Assembly (NCBI GenBank): GCA_900188575.1
Contig: FYEU01000256.1
Span: 124,001 to 188,000, forward strand
Origin: Geosmithia putterillii
Taxonomy: Eukaryota > Ascomycota > Sordariomycetes > Hypocreales > Bionectriaceae
Direction: 5' to 3'
DNA length: 64,000 nucleotides
The notes below the pieces were generated by a model. It was not told where the DNA came from, did not search any database, and saw only the letters and a list, made by a program, of their open reading frames with translations. Positions 22,684-33,703 of this stretch are shown piece after piece. Made by a program: the position numbers and the translations under genes. Each line of letters begins with the position of its first letter. Positions within the stretch are counted from its first letter, which is position 1.

Positions 22684-24538
22684 ATGAAGTCGACAAATGC
22701 CCTTGTCGCCACTCTCGGCGCTCTCGCTGGCTCTGCAGCGGCCGACGATATGCTCTACAGCCGTCACGCCAGCCACCTTCAGGGTCGCTCCATCGATAAG
22801 CAGGGCAATTGGAACGTTTGTGAGTGTCTACGTGCTCATATTTCCCCGTGCTGTGAACGGCTTCCCTAACCCACTACCTGAAGCTTTCTTTCACGTCAAC
22901 GATGTCCACTCCCACCTGGACGAGTTCAACGACTCGGGCACCGATTGTGACGAGCCTGAAGAAGGCTGCTACGGTGGCTACGCTCGCATCAAGACCAAGG
23001 TCAACGAGCTTAAGGATGAGTACCCCGATCACCTCTGGCTCAACGCTGGCGACGAATTCCAGGGCACCCTCTTCTACTCGTACTACGGCCCAGAGAAGAT
23101 TGCCGTGACGGTCAACGATCTGGGTTTCGACCTTGGAACCCTGGGAAACCACGAATGGGACGGTGGTGACGACGAGCTCGGGCGCTACATTGACAACCTG
23201 ACGTTCCCCATTGTGTCGTGCAATGTCAAGAGCGAGTACCCAATCCTCAAGAAGAACATCAAGAACTACCACGTCTTTGAGGACAAGGACCTGGCGATCA
23301 TTGGCGCCACAACCCAGGAGACGCCGAGCATTTCCAGCGTTGGCAAGAAGACCAAGTTCCTTGACCCCATCGAGGAGGTCCAGAAGTCAGTGGACGAGAT
23401 CCGCGAAAAGTACCCCGACATCAAGTACATTGTGGCCCTGACGCACATTGGTTACGACATTGATCAGGAGCTGGCCAAGAAGACGGAAGGCCTGTCTCTC
23501 ATCATAGGCGGCCACTCACACACGCTTCTGGGCGACATGGAGGACGCCGAGGGAAAGTACCCGACCATCGTGGAGAACAAGAACGGCGACGAGGTCTTTA
23601 TTGTCACCTCGTATCGCTGGGGGGAGTACCTGGGATCTATCAACGTCCTTTACGACACCGAGGGCAAGATCATGGCCTACCACGGCGCGCCCATCCACAT
23701 GACCAACACGACCAAGCAGGATCCCGAGCTCCAGAAGAAGATTGAGGCCTGGCGCGGTCCGTTTGAAAAGTTTGCCGCCGAGGTGGTCGGGACCACGGAC
23801 GTCGACCTTGTCCAGGAGACATGTCAGGATGGGGACTGCCTTCTGGGCGAAGTCATGGCCGACGCCATGCTGGACTACCGACTCAACCAGACAGAGGGCA
23901 CTGACAGCCAGAAGCCCGACTTTGCCCTCATCAACGCGGGCGTCGTCCGCGCCGCCATCAACAAGGGCAACATCACCCGCGGCGAGATCCTCACCTCGTT
24001 CCCCTTTGGCAACGCCGTGGTGCAGATCACCTACTCGGGCGAGGAACTGCGTACCATCTTCGAGGGCTGCGTCTCCATGGTCAACCAGGAGACCAAGTCC
24101 GAAATCACCTCGTGGTTCCAGCTGTCCGACAATATTGTCGTCGAGTACAACCCGGACAATGATGTGGGCAAGCGTCTCGTCAGCGTCAAGATCAACGGTA
24201 CGGCCATTGATGACAGCAAGGACTACGGGATGGTGACGCTTGACTTTCTGGCTGGCGGCGGTGATAGCATCCTCGTTGAGAAGAGCGATTTTGCCACCCT
24301 CGACGTGCAGGACCAGGTGCTGACCAAGTACATTGAGGAGAACACCCCTCTGAGCCCGAAGTTGGAGAAGCGCGTCGTCAAGGTGGATGGACAGGCTAGC
24401 AACAGCACTGGCAACAGCACGGACAGTACGGAAGATGCCGGACGCGGCTCGGGTGAGGGTGGTAATGGTGGAAGCAACGCCAACATGATTTCCGGGTCCA
24501 TGTTGGCTGCGGTCTTTGCCGTCATGATGGCATTGTAA
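22684..24538 (+). CDS. Secreted, GPI-anchored 5'-nucleotidase (metallophosphoesterase)
   Basis: An ecto-5'-nucleotidase or related UshA-family phosphoesterase that removes phosphate from extracellular nucleotides. Exons: 22684-22819 and 22884-24538; 596 aa. Residues 1-20 are a signal peptide. The N-terminal metallophosphatase domain has FFHVNDVHSHLDEF (metal-binding D52 and H54), NAGDEFQGT, GTLGNHEWD and IGGHSHT. The C-terminal 5'-nucleotidase domain has ALINAGVVRAAI, GEILTSFPFGNAVV and DFLAGGGDS. A Ser/Asn/Gly-rich linker precedes a hydrophobic C-terminus (MISGSMLAAVFAVMMAL) typical of a GPI-attachment signal. It is probably on the plasma membrane or wall and serves phosphate or nucleoside salvage (family knowledge). 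It is convergent with the next gene, 182 bases away. Confidence 0.95.
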
Positions 24539-24611
24539 TTCAAACTGTTCTTTTCGTACGTACATCAATACATGTTACCAGTAGTTTACATGTATGATCC
24601 AAAGGCGTACC

Positions 24612-24693
24612 CCAACATCCAAACGTTTGTACCCGGTATCCAACTTTTTGGACCCAATTCCAATTTTTGGTACCCCGTATCCAACTTTGGTGG
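24612..24693. repeat. Degenerate ~20-bp repeats downstream of the 5'-nucleotidase
   Basis: Three imperfect copies of a unit like TACCCGGTATCCAACTTTTT are seen: near 24629, a weaker version near 24651 (ACCCAATTCCAATTTTTGG), and near 24671 (TACCCCGTATCCAACTTTGG). They lie in the short gap between two convergent genes. No function is evident. Confidence 0.5.
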
Positions 24694-24720
24694 TTTTCTT
24701 TTGCATAGCCCCTGCCACGT

Positions 24721-25272
24721 TCACAGTTCAGACGTGACCGCCGACTTGGGCGTCCCAACCTCATGCTCATCCGACATGGGAAACAAGAGTTCCGACCCAC
24801 TCCGCATGGGCGACAGCCGACTAAACCCGCTCTGATCATCGCGTATCAACGTCGTGGCCACGGTGGATGGCGTTCCGGGACAATCAGGTAGTACGTCTCT
24901 GGTGAATGGTCTGGGAAGGGCCCTTGTCCAGGCTGGGGCCAGGGCTGGTGCTGCACCTACAGCCCCGGGACCGGGAGTCCTTGCTGCTGCTGCTGCTGCA
25001 CGACACTGCGCTCCGAAACTCTCGTCGTCGGCGGCGTATCCGGACTCAATGTCGAATGTACGATAGGATGGTGGGGGAGTGGTCTCTGAAACGGCAGGTG
25101 AGCTGCCACCAGAATTGACTTCTTCGTCTTCATCGTCGTCTTGTGTGTTATGGATGAAGTGACAGTGGCAGTTGGCCATGATGCAAAAGAGTAGACAGAT
25201 TAGGAGGAGTAGTGGGATGACGCAGTTGACATATGTCTGGATGGCAGCTGATCTCTGCGTTGGGGACGACAT
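24721..25272 (-). CDS. Small single-pass membrane protein, unknown function
   Basis: An intronless frame of 183 aa, starting at the ATG at 25272 because the frame then opens with a short polar N-terminus and one clear membrane helix (residues about 17-33, VIPLLLLICLLFCIMAN). After it come an acidic run (DDDEDEEV), a TPPPSY motif of the PY type that could recruit a WW-domain ubiquitin ligase (inference), an Ala-rich tract and a Ser-rich C-terminus. The frame could begin further upstream (25458), adding a second hydrophobic stretch; I think that less likely. I do not recognise the family. It overlaps no other strong model and is convergent with the 5'-nucleotidase. Confidence 0.6.
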   Translation of the reverse strand: MSSPTQRSAAIQTYVNCVIPLLLLICLLFCIMANCHCHFIHNTQDDDEDEEVNSGGSSPAVSETTPPPSYRTFDIESGYAADDESFGAQCRAAAAAARTPGPGAVGAAPALAPAWTRALPRPFTRDVLPDCPGTPSTVATTLIRDDQSGFSRLSPMRSGSELLFPMSDEHEVGTPKSAVTSEL

Positions 25273-25533
25273 GATGACAGCAAGAGATATCAGTCGAGAT
25301 GAATGGCATGAGAGCAGCACAGCAAGGCAGAGATAGTTTGCCTCTTTTGCATGAGCAGAATAAGTTGAGGGTATGATTGCTAGGAATATTGAAAGAAAGA
25401 AAAAAAAGACATTGAACCGTGGTGCCAGACCAGGGGGGTACAGAGATGACTGAATCACAAATTCTCGCTTGCCACAAACTCCTTTTCATACACAGCGTTG
25501 AAGTCACACCTACTAGTGGTCTAGTACATATGT

Positions 25534-27475
25534 CTAGTAGGTATACCGGAAGTCGGGGGTAGCATCCTCCTGTGATGAATAGTCAGTACCAGTTTGAATA
25601 CAGTGATGGTGAGGGCGAGCGAAGCGAGAAGAGCCCCCGGCAGGGCCGCCGGAGGCACAAGATGGAAAGAGCGGGGATGGTGTGTGTCTGTAAGAGTTGG
25701 GGGGGACTTACATCGTGTGCCTCGAGGATCTTGCCCTCAGTGTCGGCCTTCTTATTCTCCCTCCAGAAGGAAAGATCGCAGATGGCGACCATGAGAATAT
25801 TGATCAGCGCACAGGCAATGCAAGCATACATGCCAGGCTTGTAGCCCGTAGCCTTATCCTGGTCACGGAAGACCAGGCTGCCAATAATCCCACCGACACC
25901 GCCGGCACCGACAAACGTAGCGCTGCAGAATGCTCGCTTCCACTGTCCACGGATATTGTTGGCCTGGAAGCTCATCGCGGCGGGGACATTTGCATTCGCG
26001 CCGGCCGTGACGAAGAAGACGCCAAAGTAGCGCACTCCGGGGTTCGGGCTCCAGCCCATGATGGGCAGACCGATGAGCACAAGCACCATGTTGACCACGA
26101 TGGGCAGGCCGCGAATATGGTACTTGTCGCCCGCCCAGCCGAGGGTGAACATGACGATGCCGGCGAGGACGTAGGGCGGGGCGATGAGACACTGCGCCTG
26201 CGCGATGGTGAAGCCCAGGTTCTCCACCAGGATGATGGGCAGCGTGTAGGCGAGCGCGTACGTGATGGACGTGGTGCACAGCTGGATCATGGCGTAGCAC
26301 CAGATCTTGTAGTCGAGACCTGCGGACAGGAAGCGGCGCATGTTGAAGGCCCCCGCGTGGGCGTCGCCTCTGTCGCGCGAGATGCGCTGCACGACCCAGG
26401 CGCGCTCGCGGTCGCCGAGGAAGCTCCAGTTCTTGCGCTTGGAGTCGGGGAACTCGACCAGCAGCCAGTAGCCTGCTATGCCCAGCACGCAGGTGATGAC
26501 GCCTTCGATGGTGAAGATCCAGCGCCAGCCGGCGAGGCCGCCGCGGCCGTGGAGTTGGGTGAGCTGGGACTGTCAGTACTCAATAACACAAGCGAGCGAA
26601 GCGAGGAGAGCCCCCGGCAGGGCCGCCGGAGGCATAATTAAACAGTGAGGAACTTACACCATAGGCTAGGATACCGGAAAAGGCGGAGGCAACGCATCCG
26701 ATGAGGTAGAAGACGGAGTAGCGCTTGCCGACCTCGTCTATGTTGGTCAGAAACAGAGTTCATGTTGTTGAGAATGGACTTGAGTGGGGGTGTGTATAGA
26801 CTTACATCTGGTGTACCATGTGCTGAGGAGGTAGACGCAGCTAGGGAAGAAGCCTGCCTCGAGAGCACCGAGAAGAACCCTCATGCCGGAGAGCTGGCCA
26901 AAGTCCTTGACGAAGCCCATGCCAATCATGACGCCGCCCCAGAGGAGGGTGACGGCGGCGAGATGAGCGCGGGGGCCAATGGCACGGACGAGGATGGTGG
27001 AGGGGGGTTGGAAGAGGATGTATGGGATGAAGAAGACGAGGTTGGCGATGTTCTATAACGGTCAGCACGGACTCATTGTATGCAAGCACAGTCCCCAGTA
27101 GAAGAGGACAAGCGAGCGAAGCGAGAACAGCCCCCGGCAGGGCCGCCGGAGGCACAAGAGTGTAAGAGAGAGAGAGAGAGAGTGTGTGTGTGTGTGTGGA
27201 CGTACGTATCGGAAGCCAATGAGGTTCAACTCGACGCTCATGCCGGCGATATTGGCAGCACTCATGTTGGTCCTGTCGACGAGACTGATGCAGTACATGG
27301 CGCCGACGGTGGCGACGAGACGGCGGTCGATGCGACGCATGATCTTGCGCTGCTCGGCGGGGGAGAAGTCGAAGTCGTCTGAGTCGGAGTTTGTGCGGCT
27401 GACGTGGCGGGTCTGGGAGTCGCTGCCGGGCTTCTCCTCGAGCCCGTAGCTCTCATTGCTGAGATTTCGTTGCAT
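25534..27475 (-). CDS. MFS permease, Dal5-like family, with three repeat-bearing introns
   Basis: A 494-aa anion:cation symporter-type permease. Exons (minus): 27206-27475, 26806-27052, 26658-26737, 25712-26563 and 25534-25569; all phases close. Motifs are SLVDRTNMSAANIAG in TM1, FQPPSTILVRAIGPR, LLGALEAGFFPS, STWYTRYEVGKRYSVFYLIG across the exon 2/3 join, and GWRWIFTIEGV. The last exon is only 36 bases and gives the tail EDATPDFRYTY. Introns 1 (27053-27205), 3 (26564-26657) and 4 (25570-25711) each contain a copy of the same 42-bp GC-rich element, in the same orientation; intron 2 (26738-26805) does not. The acceptor of intron 3 was chosen at 26564 because it restores AYGLTQLHG. Substrate unknown. 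Confidence 0.93.
25615..25656 (+). repeat. 42-bp GC-rich element, copy A (intron 4 of permease)
   Basis: The left half is GCGAGCGAAGCGAG, followed by AAGA and a hairpin with arms GCCCCCGGC and GCCGGAGGC around loop AGGGCC. The copy lies within intron 25570-25711 of the minus-strand permease. Its last 25 bases are identical to copies B-E. Confidence 0.95.
26592..26633 (+). repeat. 42-bp GC-rich element, copy B (intron 3 of permease)
   Basis: Same structure as copy A, with GAGA between the halves. The host intron (26564-26657) is only 94 bases, so the element makes up nearly half of it. The remainder, about 52 bases, is the size of a normal small fungal intron. ATAA occurs 5 bases before and directly after the element. 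Confidence 0.95.
27112..27153 (+). repeat. 42-bp GC-rich element, copy C (intron 1 of permease)
   Basis: Same structure with AACA between the halves. ACAAG is present overlapping the left end and directly after the right end. It lies in intron 27053-27205, followed by GA and TG microsatellites. Confidence 0.95.
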
Positions 27476-27572
27476 GGCGGGCAGTGTTGAGTGTGTGCGT
27501 GTACTGGAAAAGTACGGTACTGAGGAAGCACAGTGGTAAACGAAGTATGGAAGGGAACAGGGGAGGGCCGGG

Positions 27573-27579
27573 TATATAT
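27573..27579 (-). promoter_or_regulatory. Possible TATA box of the 25534-27475 permease
   Basis: ATATATA about 100 bases upstream of the ATG on the minus strand, in otherwise GC-rich sequence. Confidence 0.4.
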
Positions 27580-30500
27580 GCAAAGGGGGGTGGACAGGCC
27601 GGGGCGGGGGGCAGTTGGGGTATATACGTGTGTATGTGTGTACTTCTGTAATATTGTCTGTGTATATATGTATGTGTGTGTGTGGAGATGTTGTCTGGGA
27701 AAATCGACAAGAAGGCAGGTATGTTTTGGAAACGCACTGGGAACTGAGGAAACACGGAACACGATGCTGATCATGCAGATCAGACCTTGATATATATGTA
27801 CGACGCGGGGGGGTTGGAATGGACCTGGGAAGTGGCCATCTTTCCAACTTCACACTTAACTTACCTTGGCTTGGCTAATAGTGAAAACAGACTTTGGGCA
27901 TGTACTTGCATTGAACTCTCCGACGAGTTCGCGGGGAAAGTATACTGCCTCCTCTGTCTGGTAGTTCCCTCCTAGCTTCATATCCGCCCGCGTTACTACA
28001 TGCAAGTGTATTGACCTTTCCGTCCGTGTTGTGAGGTGGTTACTCTTGTGGGACACAGCTTGCCTTCTAAACCCAATGGATGCATGTCCCACCCCACCCA
28101 ATGCACAATGGCAGCTGGAGCAGAATACAGCCATGGCCGTCGATACTCATAAACCACACTCACTCCCGTATCGGTTCCAGAACTCGAATAGGTCATGGGC
28201 ACCGCCAACGAGTCCAACCACCTGCCGTGACCCTGCCTCGGCCGTCGTATCATTGGGTCACCCCGCATTGGATGGGACTTGGCAATAAGCTTATCCCGGT
28301 CCGCGGGGGGTACACAGTAGCTGTATCTAAGCTACCTACCCAAGTTAAACTACTAGTTGCCTCTTCTCCGCATCTAATAACAGTTGGGAACGAGAATGGC
28401 TTGCTTCTCGATGATGGCTTCATGCTTGGCTTCAATGTTCAATGTTCAATGCTTGGCTTGTTCAATGCTTGGCTGTTGGTCTTTCATGTCCTTGGCACCG
28501 TTTAAGCCTGGGCTGGGCAAAGCCACCGCTCGGGCAGATATCCCTGCTGAGACAAATCTCTCGGGCCGGTTAGTACTGTACTGCAAAACGAGCAATGCCA
28601 CTCACTCATCCAACCTGTGCGGTCAGAGCAAGTACCTACTCCAACCTGCCAAGTAACCAAGGTGGCCGTCGCAGCGGAAAGTAAGTGGCAGGCAAGCAAG
28701 AAGCAAGTGGAGTAGACTGCGCACAGTCCAAGCGGGGTCTCAGTCCGGGGAAGACAGGGGTCAAAGTGCGTCATATTACAAGTTACAACTGTCCTCAGGC
28801 CAGACAGACTCTTTGGCTCTGTTGATGACCGCCTTCTACCTTGTACATGATTGGCGGTTTCTTTTTATCAGCACATCAAGACTGTCTCTCCAAGGGCTGT
28901 CCCATTCTCATCCATAACAAACGGCCGAGCTCAACGCGTCTCAGCATCGACCGTCAAAGTCGACCTCAACCTCTCTCTTAATCAAGACCAGTGCTGTAGT
29001 CCGTCCCAACTTCCATTAAACGTACTTTGGTCTTTACACGTCCCGGCTAATTGACTTCAAGCCTTGACGCTAGTGAAACTTGCCCACAGCCTAGACTCCA
29101 GTTCTGGGTCCGGGTATAGTCTACCGCGACTCCGATGCTCCGTTAGTTGCGGGCGCTACGATAACCCCACGTTTGTAAATGACCTGTCCTGTACTCCATA
29201 CATGTATCTGGTTGAGGGTCGTGCCTCGGTGAAGAGAAGAGCGAGGAAACTTCAACTGATCCAAGAAGCATGCCCTTTCGCGTTGTTGACAATCGACTTC
29301 AAGAACAGGGCAGCAATTGAATACAGGAATGAATCTCTCTTGCCGAGATTATTTCCCATCTGTATCCAGTCTGTGAGTCGTGCGTCGCGGCCAAGACGGG
29401 TGCTGCCAGCGCTCATCATGACGCTGAGTCGCGGGCGAGGGCTGCTTGCCGGTGCCGGGCCCGGAAAGACATGGCGTTTGGTGTCTGAGTCTGACACTAT
29501 ATAATAATATACTGTACTGTGCAGTCTGCAGTCTGTGCTCTGTGCTCTCGTACGAGTATGAGACTCGGTCGGAGGGTACAACTCGGAGGGTTGGAGGGAG
29601 CGACAGCCAACAGCCAACAGCGTACCTGAGACAGCTAGGACTGTCTTGGATAGTCGGCACCAAAAGAACGTCCTGCACATCCAAGTCCAAAGTCCCTCAA
29701 GTGAAAGTACCCCCTCTGGTCTTAGCATCCATTGGATCATGGATGGTGATGGTGTAGGCCAGTGCGTGCAGCAACCCAGCAAAGCACATCAGACATACAT
29801 GTACCCAGCCAGCCAGCCAGCCAGCCATCCAGCCTCAATGTTGCAGTTATCATCTGTTGCCTCCACCCATCGACACCGACATGGGCATCGAGGCTCCTTG
29901 GTGGCTTGTCTGCCACGTGAACATCACACCATGCCCGCTGCCGCCGCTGTGCCCCCTCGGGTCTCGGGATTATCACGACGGGCATGGACTTTTCCTCGTG
30001 TCCGTGTCCGACGAGCCGTACGTACAGAGTACAGGTTCCGATAGAAATCCAACCCAATGGAACAGTTTAATTACCACTTTCGTAGAGACTCCCTGACTTT
30101 GATGTGCCGTGCTGTTGGATGGCTCAACGTGCTTCATCCCGTGTACCCTATACTGCGCTGCGGCAGATGCTGAGATGCTGTACTTGTACACTTGCTGGTG
30201 CAACGCAATACAGAAAGCAATGCAAAAGGAATAATCCTGCTTCTGTTATCTTATTCTCAGCTGTATTAGTCTATCTGTACCTTGTAGAATTGTTATGGCT
30301 TGTGGTGAGTAGAGTGGTAGCAGTACGGAGTACTGGTTGTTAAATGTCATCTATGTCGGGGATCATCGTGCTCAATCCATCACACATCACCATCACGACT
30401 CTTCAACACGTTTGCATACAACGCAGCTCATCTTCCAACTGGTATCATATTGATGCTCTCCATCCTCCCATCCCATTCCTATCCCTACTGCATATTCCTA

Positions 30501-30929
30501 AAGTAAAAAAGGGAACAAAAAACAAGCAGACGCCCATGCACGCCATGCCCCATGCATATCCCCATCCCATACCCCCTCTGCAGACGCAAAGCTGCTCCCA
30601 CTTGACCGTCTCTCTAGTGGCCAACATAATCATAATCTAATCGTCTCCCCCCTGATGAAAAAGACGCAAAGGATAAAAAAGTCATAATGTACAGGCACTC
30701 GTACTCTCGTACAGGCACCCATACTGAGCACTCCAACCCAGCACTCGTACCCTCATACAGTACTCGCCAGTACTCGTACTCGGCACTCGTACAGAACTCA
30801 CTCCCGCCGTGCCTGAACTGCGCCCTGTCTGATCCAGTACTCATACAGCACTCGTACTCGCACTCACCAGCACCGTAATACAGCACTCGCTGATACTCAG
30901 ACATACAGCCATGGTGAAATCAGCGTCAC
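27580..30929. other. Intergenic region, no supported gene
   Basis: About 3.3 kb upstream of the permease, ending at the 3' side of the acyltransferase. Short frames only; none has a domain or joins well. There are small direct repeats (TTCAATG and GCTTGGCT around 28430-28475), a CCAG-type run at about 29807-29831, one GTACGGAGTAC at 30323-30333, and many scattered ACTCGTAC/GTACGAGT words near 30695-30870. Confidence 0.55.
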
Positions 30930-32350
30930 CTAGAGCACATAGTGCACCACCCCCGCAAAGAGCAGCACAAACGCCGCCAGGATGGCGTACACCTCGAAAA
31001 TCTCCCACCCGTGGCGCGTCCGCACAACCGTCTCGACGTACTCCTTGCCGTTTCCGACCGTCGGCGGCAGACGGTTGGTCTGGTGGAAGCCCTCGAGCAG
31101 GTCGTCCTTCTTGTACCACTCCTCGCGCAGCCACACGTCAAACGACTGCTGGTCCTCGAGCGGGATGTCGGCGATGCGGAATCGGCGCCAGTACATGTTG
31201 CATGCCTTGGGTGTCCGGCCCTGGAAGTAGGTCGTGACCAGTCCGTACAGATCCTCTCCAAACTTGCCGCGACTGTGATCTGTCAGCGAACATGGCCTAT
31301 ACCAACGGATTGCTACTCATCTGGAGTCTTTGCTAATCGATTCTATCTTCCCAGGAGCATTTGTACTTACGGGACGCCCTCGTACGCAACGGTGCAGTCG
31401 TAAATGTAGTCGACAGAGCCCTGCAGCTCCTTGAGGCAGAAGTACATGCCCGTGCTGCGAGGGAGCAGGGCGTGCTCAGGGTCGCGGATGCCCTGCTTCT
31501 TGGCCCAGGCAGCCGACTTGTTGCGGCCGTTCTGGCTGAGGGTGGTACCCTCGGGAAAGAGGAGTAGCCACATGGGATCGAGGAAGGACCGACCGTTGGC
31601 GGCGGTCCTCTTCCTGCGCAGCTTCTGCAGGCGGTAGGCCAGGCGGGGCTGGTCGACGTCCATCTTGCGCGACATCCAGATGAAGCCAAAGAAGCGCATG
31701 CCCCATCCTCCTATGGGAATGTGCTTGAGCGACTCCTTGAGTATGATGTAGATGTAGCCGTGCATGCTGGGGCTGTTGGCGTAGGCGACCCACCAGAGGT
31801 ACAGCCAGTCCGTGTAGATCTGGTGGTTGGCCACGAGGATGACGCGCTGCGGGAAGTGGAAGCGCACGTTGCCGTCTTCCGCCAGGCGGATCTGGCTGGC
31901 CACCGACGCGTCGCCGCTGATGCGGATCTTCATAGGAACCCAGATGTTGGTGCCGTGGCTGATCAGGACGGCCACCAGCCGCTTCGTCATGGCCATGTAG
32001 GCGTAGAACCAGGCCTGGTTCACAAAGTAGAGAGGCGCGCCGATGAACTGTGTCAGATGTATCCTACAATACCGGCGGGCAGTCAGCAAGACATGATGCC
32101 ATCATCATCAGAGGCCCCAGGTGGGGGGAAATGGAGGGGTAGCTTGGGTGGTGGAGTTTTGTTCTGCGTACACAACGAAGCCAATGGTAAAGTAGAGTAT
32201 GATGGCCGTGCCACGGACAATCTGCATAAAGAGGCCGAAGCCCTCCTTGCCAGACGGATGGCCATCGCTCGAGACTGGCGGGGGCTTCTTGGGGAGGAGC
32301 TCCGAGGCATTAGGCCCCGGTATGTCGGCGTCCTCGGCCACGGAGGCCAT
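30930..32350 (-). CDS. Lysophospholipid acyltransferase (PlsC/LCLAT1-like)
   Basis: A membrane acyltransferase of 404 aa that transfers an acyl chain to a lysophospholipid, as in the LCLAT1/AGPAT and yeast Psi1/Cst26 group; it probably sits in the ER. Exons (minus): 32172-32350, 31371-32063 and 30930-31272. The PlsC motifs are intact: block I VANHQIYTDW (N139, H140, D145) and block III LLFPEGTTLS (about 229-233). A hydrophobic segment sits at residues about 45-65 and another near the C-terminus (AILAAFVLLFAGVVHYVL). It is divergent from the NAD kinase gene across 1.35 kb. Which lysolipid it prefers cannot be read from sequence. Confidence 0.93.
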
Positions 32351-33703
32351 GGTCTGTGTATGTATGTCGGGCGAGCGAGCGAGCGAAGCTTGAAGCGTAA
32401 ACGAGGTGGGCAGTCGAGGAAGCCGGCGATGAATCAAGAAAAAAAAAAGGTAAAAATGTTCGGGAGCCAAGCTCAGATGAAACAATGCTGGGTTTTCTCC
32501 AAGCTCAGACCGGTCGTCACACAACGATGATGCAGCCCGACGATCAAATCTGAAAGAGCGGGCAGAGAGGCAGGGCAGAGTTGGCGGTGGAGGGGGCCCG
32601 GGGCGTGTGGTCTGACACCTTCCAAAAAAAAAAAAGAGAGCCACTCCAAAAGCAGATAGACCTGTACGCTGGTGATCAAGGTTCGCTTCCAAAGCAAAAT
32701 AGAGAGAGGGATGATGGAATGCTGGGAAGAGAGTTTGGCCCTTGGGGGAGAGGGAAGGCAGCGACAGCGACAGCGGCAGCGGCAGCCTTGGGGACGAATC
32801 TGTGCTTACTCGTGCCTCTCGACGTGCATGACGACGTAAGAAGCGTCACTGCCTTGGTGGGCAGCCGGACAGGGCAGCCGGACAGGGCAGCCGGACAGGT
32901 GCAGGGCAGCTGGGCACACACCTCCAGGCTCCTCAGGGCACATGCTGAGGCTCCCATGTCCCCCAATCCCAATCCCCACTGGTGGACCCTTCCAGCCTCC
33001 AGGTGGTGGATGGGCCAGGATGGGGGTCCAGGATGGCGGCCCAGAGCCTTGGTCAGGCGGAGCCGGGGCTCTCGACCATTCCGGACCTTCAACAGCGTAC
33101 AGCGAGGCTTCAATAATACAGGGAATGATATAGGGGACCTGAACAGCTGCAGTGCCCTGTAGACTGTAGACCGAGCTCCTGCTCAGCCAATAGAATCGCG
33201 TCTGTTTCATGCTGAGCTCCCCGGAAGTGGCGGGCCATAAGGCGGCAAGGCGGGGGCGAGCACGTGTTACTCGTGAGTGGTAGCAGCATTGAAGGAGCCT
33301 GGTTGTTGCATTGTGCAGAAACAGGAAAATGTGAGGCAGAGGGGGAGGGGAATCTGTCGAGTCGAGAGAGACGAGGCGTAGTACATACATGTAAGTAAAT
33401 ACCTGGTAATACTCAAGCAAGACGAGTATGAACACGTCCAGTACTACTAGGTATTGGCATCCTTGTGCTCGTCTGTGACATGTGAACATCGAGACATGGA
33501 GGCCTGTGCATCCACCATCCACCCACCCAAGTACCCGTAAGCTCCCCAATCCGGCAGGCGGTGAGAAGCCCATTTTCCTCTCGATTCTGCCGTCGACACC
33601 GCTTCTACTATTACTGGGTGCGCATGCGACACAACTACCGAGCAAGCGGTCAGCCTAGCACAGCAGCAGCAACAAAAGAAAAAAACGTCATGGTGCAAGC
33701 ATC
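32351..33703. other. Divergent intergenic region, acyltransferase / NAD kinase
   Basis: About 1.35 kb between two outward-facing genes. It contains A-rich tracts (32440-32450, 32623-32636) and a 13-bp tandem repeat at 32859-32898. An open minus frame at 32806-33645 has no domain and poor composition, so I do not call it. Confidence 0.5.
32859..32898. repeat. 13-bp tandem repeat, three copies
   Basis: The unit GGGCAGCCGGACA is repeated three times in a row. A further related GCAGGGCAG follows. Confidence 0.85.

Noticed and set aside
23516..24568. 350-codon minus frame opposite the 5'-nucleotidase
   Set aside because: The sense strand has all metallophosphoesterase motifs. The antisense frame has none.
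25697..26641. 314-codon plus frame across the second permease
   Set aside because: It spans an intron and an exon of the permease in antisense, has no domain and contains the dispersed element.
26841..27155. Frames starting MPPAALPGAVLASLA at several places (also 35143-35328)
   Set aside because: These are translations of the 42-bp element itself, not a shared protein N-terminus.
32806..33645. 279-codon minus frame between acyltransferase and NAD kinase
   Set aside because: It covers a 13-bp tandem repeat and the shared promoter region. The protein is Pro/Cys-rich, low in order, with no homology I recognise.
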